Source of the DNA: Verrucomicrobiales bacterium
GTDB taxonomy: Bacteria > Verrucomicrobiota > Verrucomicrobiia > Verrucomicrobiales > DEV007
Reading direction: 5' to 3'
DNA length: 64,000 bases
Assembly (NCBI GenBank): GCA_016795385.1
Contig: JAEUHI010000049.1
Coordinates: 62,001-126,000 of the forward strand
Shown: piece by piece, positions 60,626 to 64,000 of the stretch
How positions within the stretch are numbered: position 1 is the stretch's first letter
How the letters are laid out: each line of letters starts with the position of its first letter
Notes under the pieces: model-generated
The model's input: the letters and a program-made list of their open reading frames with translations, nothing else
What the model was told of the DNA's origin: nothing
Databases searched by the model: none
Translations under genes and position numbers: made by a program

Positions 60626-61567
60626 ATGCTTGCCGAAATCCTCAGCCCTGAAATCCGCGAGATCATCCTCGAAGCCGTCCCGGTGATCATCTCCCTGATC
60701 ATCATCGAGGGACTCCTCTCGGTCGACAATGCCCTCGCCATCGCCGCGATGGCCTCGCACCTGCCCGGCAAACAGAAATACTGGGCGCTCCGTGTCGGCA
60801 TCCTCGGGGCCTACGTCTTCCGCGGACTCGCCCTCCTCCTCGCGCAATACATCATCGCGAATCCCTGGCTGAAGCTGATCGGCGCGGCTTACCTCATCCA
60901 CCTCATGGCCCACCATTTTGCCTCGCGCTACAAGGCGGCGAAAGCGGAAGAGGCCGAAGCCGCCGCCGAGGAGGCACGGGCGAACGGTGAAGCGGTCGTC
61001 GCCGTGGCGAAGGTCGCCCAGCGTGGCTTCTGGGCCACGGTCGCCTCGATCGAGCTGATGGACCTCAGCCTCGGCGTCGACAATGTCGTCGCCGCCGTCG
61101 CCCTCAGCGATGAAATGTGGGTCGTCTGCACCGGCGTCTTCATCGGCATCCTCGCCCTGCGTTTTGTGGCGGGACATTGCATCAAGCTCATCGAAAAATT
61201 CCCCGTGCTCGAGCACACCGCCTTCCTCCTCATCGGTTTCGTCGGGCTGCTCCTCGTCTTCGAGCTGACCGTGCATCATGACGTGAAAACCTACGAGAAA
61301 TTCACCGGCATCGTCGCCATCATCGCCTTCACCATCTGGTACTCGAAGAGCGAAGGCGTGCGGACGGTGATGAGGCCGGTCAATGCCTTTCTCATGCTGC
61401 CCGTGCGCTTCTACGATCTCGTTCTTGGCGGAGTCTTCTGGGTGCTGCTCTCCCCCTTCCGTCTCTTCTTCAAAAAAGCCCACCTCCCCGAACCCATCGA
61501 GGAAGTCGAGCACGCCCTCGAGATCATCCACGAGTCGGAAGAGCGCGAGAAACACCCCGGCGCGTGA
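60626..61567 (+). CDS. TerC family integral membrane protein
   Basis: A 313-residue protein with about seven to eight transmembrane helices. The TerC hallmarks are the acidic-Asn pairs in membrane segments: EGLLSVDNALAIA (first half) and MDLSLGVDNVVAAVALS (second half). A charged loop rich in Glu and Ala (KAEEAEAAAEEARANGEA) lies between them. Family members export Mn2+ or other metals, or help metalation of secreted enzymes. The ATG at 60626 starts the protein right at LAEILSPEIREI; the longer open frame upstream overlaps the ligase gene. Confidence 0.88.
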   Translation: MLAEILSPEIREIILEAVPVIISLIIIEGLLSVDNALAIAAMASHLPGKQKYWALRVGILGAYVFRGLALLLAQYIIANPWLKLIGAAYLIHLMAHHFASRYKAAKAEEAEAAAEEARANGEAVVAVAKVAQRGFWATVASIELMDLSLGVDNVVAAVALSDEMWVVCTGVFIGILALRFVAGHCIKLIEKFPVLEHTAFLLIGFVGLLLVFELTVHHDVKTYEKFTGIVAIIAFTIWYSKSEGVRTVMRPVNAFLMLPVRFYDLVLGGVFWVLLSPFRLFFKKAHLPEPIEEVEHALEIIHESEEREKHPGA

Positions 61568-61576
61568 CCCGGGCCC

Positions 61577-62707
61577 TCACGCCGGGATCTCTTGCACCTC
61601 CGCCGCCGGTGGTTCGTCCGGCGGATCGGCCGGTTTCACCTGCTTGCGGTAGGCGAGCCATTCCTCGCCGAGACGGAAGCTCACCGCGAGCAACGTCGGT
61701 CCGAGGAAGATCCCGATCAGGCCGAAGGCGAGACCACCTCCCAGCACCCCCATGAAGATCAGGACGAAGGGCATCTTGTTGCCCTGGCTGATGATGAGAG
61801 GCCGGATGATGTTGTCGATCGAGCTGATCGCGAGCGCCCCCCAGAGGAGCATGAAGATCCCCATCCCGACCGAGCCATTCTGAAACACCCAGATCGAGGC
61901 CGGGATCCAGATCAGGGGCGGCCCCATCGGGATCACCGAGATCAGGAAGGTGACCAGCCCCAGCAAAACCGCGGCTGGCACACCGGCGATGGTGAATCCG
62001 ACGAAAGCCATCAAACCCTGCGCCATCGCCGTGCCGAGGATGCCATAGACGACCCCGCGGATCGTGCCTCCGGCGACTTCCCGGAGGAGATAGTCGCCCC
62101 GATCCCCGGCCAAGCGGCGCGCGATCGCCAGAGCCCGATCTCCCAGCTTCGACCCGTCGCGGAAGAAGAAGAAAGCGAGGAAGAGGCTGAGCGCCAACTC
62201 CAACACCCCGCGACCGAGCGCTTTACCGATCGTGAGAATCCAGGAAGTCAGTGGATCGATGAACTGCTCCGCCGCGACGAGGAGTTGTTTGCTGTCCGCC
62301 GCATACTCCGTCCACACCGCTTTCAGTTCCAGCCCCAGCCAGGGGACGCGCTCCAGCCAAGCCGGCGGAGGCGGAGGGCCCTGTCGCACCCACGCCAGCG
62401 TCGTCGCCGTGAATTCCTTCACGTCTCCCGCAAGCGAGAGCACGATCACCACCGAGGGCACGAGCAGCACCAGCGCGATCGCCAGTGTCATGAGAAACGC
62501 CGCGAGGGTGCGGCGCCCTTTCACCCAGGTGAGGAGCACCCGAAAGGCCGGCCAACTCGAGAAGGTCAGGATCACCGCCCAGAGCAGCGCCGAGAGGAAG
62601 GGCTTCAACACGACAAAACAACCGATCGCCACCAGGGCGAGCGCGGCGATCACCACGATCTGGTCCGCGTTCGCCGACTTGCGGAGTTGGGAGAAAGGAG
62701 CCGCCAT
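61577..62707 (-). CDS. AI-2E family transporter (PerM-like)
   Basis: A 376-residue protein with about eight transmembrane helices and the typical halves: IAALALVAIGCFVVLKPFL near the start and the conserved C-terminal blocks LISVIPMGPPLIWIPASIW and LIISQGNKMPFVLIFMGVLGG. The soluble loop after helix three (about 85-160) is the usual length. The family includes putative permeases and transporters with unrelated substrates; AI-2 export is proven only in some. It is co-directional with the antiporter genes to the right. Confidence 0.88.
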   Translation of the reverse strand: MAAPFSQLRKSANADQIVVIAALALVAIGCFVVLKPFLSALLWAVILTFSSWPAFRVLLTWVKGRRTLAAFLMTLAIALVLLVPSVVIVLSLAGDVKEFTATTLAWVRQGPPPPPAWLERVPWLGLELKAVWTEYAADSKQLLVAAEQFIDPLTSWILTIGKALGRGVLELALSLFLAFFFFRDGSKLGDRALAIARRLAGDRGDYLLREVAGGTIRGVVYGILGTAMAQGLMAFVGFTIAGVPAAVLLGLVTFLISVIPMGPPLIWIPASIWVFQNGSVGMGIFMLLWGALAISSIDNIIRPLIISQGNKMPFVLIFMGVLGGGLAFGLIGIFLGPTLLAVSFRLGEEWLAYRKQVKPADPPDEPPAAEVQEIPA

Positions 62708-62741
62708 AGGGGAATGGGAGACCGTAGACTCCCCCGGCCGC

Positions 62742-63830
62742 TCACGATAGCGACTTTTTCTTCAGCGTCACTTCCCGCACCGTGATCACGATCAGCGTCA
62801 GGGCCGTGATCGGGAGGATGAAATAGAGCATCGCCACCCGCAACGTGCCGACCGCCTCATGCTGGGTCGCCGTGAGGATGAGGTAGACGAGATAAGCGGC
62901 GTAGAAAAAGAGGAAGGCCGCGCCATTGAGACGGCTGATGCGGTAGCCCGTGAAGAAGATCGGCAGACAGGCCACCGCCACCGCGATCATCACCGGAATG
63001 TCGAATCGCAGCGCCGCGTCCGAGACTTCGATCCCCGCCGGAGCGACGAGAGAACTCAAGCCCAGCACGCTCACGAGATTGAAAATGTTCGACCCCACGA
63101 CGTTGCCCACCGCGATGTCACGCTCACCCTTCAGCGCCGCCACGATCGAGGTGGCCACTTCCGGCATCGAGGTGCCCAGCGCCACAATCGTCAGGCCGAT
63201 CACCAGCTCAGAGACGTGGAAGGCCTGCGCGATCGCCACGGCGCTCGAGACCAGCCACTTCGATCCCAGCACGAGAAAGACGAGACCAACGATGATGAAT
63301 CCCACGTTCTTCGCCAGGCCATACGCCGGTTTCCCGCCGTATTCCGCATCGTATTCGGACTTCACCTCCTCGCTCGTCTCCTCGCGGCTCTGGCGGACGA
63401 GAAAGACCGTGTAGGCGATCGCAAAGGTGAAAAGGATCGCCCCATCGAGACGGCCGATCTTTCCGTCCATCCCCATCGGCAGGACGAGGATCGAGAGACC
63501 GATCATCACCGGCACGTCGAATCGCACCAGCTGCTGCGCCACCACCAGCGGTACGATCAAGGCCGAGATTCCCAGGATGAAGAGCACGTTGCAGAGATTG
63601 CTGCCCACGACATTGCCCAGCGCGATATCCGACTCGCCCTTGAAGGCCGACATCACGCTCACCGCCAGTTCCGGCGCGCTCGTACCGAAGGCGACGACCG
63701 TCAGCCCCACCACGAGCGGCGAGATCCCCACCGAGGTCGCCAGCCTCGAGGCGCCCTTCACGAGGAAGTCGGCGCCCCAGATCATGACGACAAGACCCAG
63801 GATGAGGAAAGCGGCAACAGACAGAGTCAT
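62742..63830 (-). CDS. Calcium/sodium antiporter (CaCA family, YrbG-like)
   Basis: A 362-residue inner-membrane exchanger made of two inverted Na_Ca_ex repeats, each with the ion-binding motifs: GTSAPELAVSVMSAFKGESD and GNVVGSNLCN in the first, GTSMPEVATSIVAALKGERD and GNVVGSNIFN in the second. About ten transmembrane helices fit the family. A loop of about 50 charged residues separates the halves. The next gene, cut by the window end, ends in nearly the same sequence, so this is one of two tandem copies. Confidence 0.92.
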   Translation of the reverse strand: MTLSVAAFLILGLVVMIWGADFLVKGASRLATSVGISPLVVGLTVVAFGTSAPELAVSVMSAFKGESDIALGNVVGSNLCNVLFILGISALIVPLVVAQQLVRFDVPVMIGLSILVLPMGMDGKIGRLDGAILFTFAIAYTVFLVRQSREETSEEVKSEYDAEYGGKPAYGLAKNVGFIIVGLVFLVLGSKWLVSSAVAIAQAFHVSELVIGLTIVALGTSMPEVATSIVAALKGERDIAVGNVVGSNIFNLVSVLGLSSLVAPAGIEVSDAALRFDIPVMIAVAVACLPIFFTGYRISRLNGAAFLFFYAAYLVYLILTATQHEAVGTLRVAMLYFILPITALTLIVITVREVTLKKKSLS

Positions 63831-63856
63831 TCAGCGGAAACGGGTTGCGATGAGCC

Positions 63857-64000
63857 TCACAGCGCTTTTTTTCTCCGCGCCAACTCCCGTCCCGTGATCA
63901 CGAGCAAGGTCAACGCGGTGATCGGGAGGATGAAATAGAGCATCGCCATGCGCAAGGTGCCGAGGGCCTCGTGATTCGTCGCCGTGAAGATCAGGTAGAC
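63857..64000 (-). CDS. Second calcium/sodium antiporter, C-terminal end (cut by window edge)
   Basis: The last 47 residues of a protein on the minus strand, up to the stop at 63857. It closely matches the end of the antiporter at 62742 (VYLIFTATNHEALGTLRMAM against VYLILTATQHEAVGTLRVAM, then MLYFILPITALTL in both) and ends ARRKKAL. So the two are tandem paralogues, 26 bp apart. Confidence 0.85.
   Translation of the reverse strand, partial: VYLIFTATNHEALGTLRMAMLYFILPITALTLLVITGRELARRKKAL

Overview
The window reads as a chromosomal segment of a GC-rich, Gram-negative bacterium, most plausibly a member of the Verrucomicrobiota (inference from gene content; no rRNA is present to test it). The main pointers are a PSCyt1/DUF1592/DUF1588 cytochrome-like protein next to a DUF1552 protein (a pair typical of the Planctomycetota/Verrucomicrobiota group), a giant lipoprotein built of delta-60 repeats, Kdo transferase plus two-partner secretion (so an outer membrane with LPS-type lipid), and a menaquinone/ubiquinone methyltransferase. 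Most of the DNA is uniformly GC-rich. A stretch at about 30.6-31.8 kb is visibly more AT-rich.

Left part (1-17.3 kb): the N-terminal part of an AsmA-like envelope protein; rsmD and waaA; a PfpI-family protein; a small acidic protein; a YetF-type membrane protein overlapping an MBL-fold/rhodanese sulfur enzyme; a glutathionyl-hydroquinone reductase followed by a glutaredoxin-MauE membrane fusion; plsY-gpsA (phospholipid precursor synthesis); a membrane-bound spermidine-synthase-like protein; an SDR; and the DUF1592/DUF1552 pair, separated by an array of 7-bp repeats.

Middle part (17.3-41.9 kb): a delta-60-repeat lipoprotein, lnt and a 3'-truncated lgt (lipoprotein maturation); a TrhA/hemolysin-III protein; an arginine operon argC-argJ-argB-argD-argF on the minus strand; tRNA-Pro(GGG) followed by three tandem, hairpin-forming units that repeat the tRNA 3' end; an AT-rich orphan membrane gene; a secreted trypsin-like/YARHG protein; a YdbH-like protein with a fused YnbE-YdbL partner (candidate intermembrane lipid bridge); metG; a Gfo/Idh/MocA oxidoreductase; and another SDR that ends in a clear terminator.

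Right part (41.9-64 kb): a 16.6-kb two-partner secretion operon on the minus strand made of two giant TpsA exoproteins (about 2,330 and 2,300 residues) and one TpsB transporter with an unusual N-terminal extension of about 300 residues. Both exoproteins carry an irregular array of [IL]GHGG turns and share a C-terminal tail that ends near PGTNRYSSYRVFG. This is the most unusual system in the window. It is followed by menG/ubiE, tRNA-Leu(CAG), a lipoate-protein-ligase-like gene, a TerC protein, an AI-2E-type permease and two tandem Ca2+/Na+ antiporter genes, the second cut by the window edge. No complete insertion sequence, CRISPR array or rRNA gene was seen.
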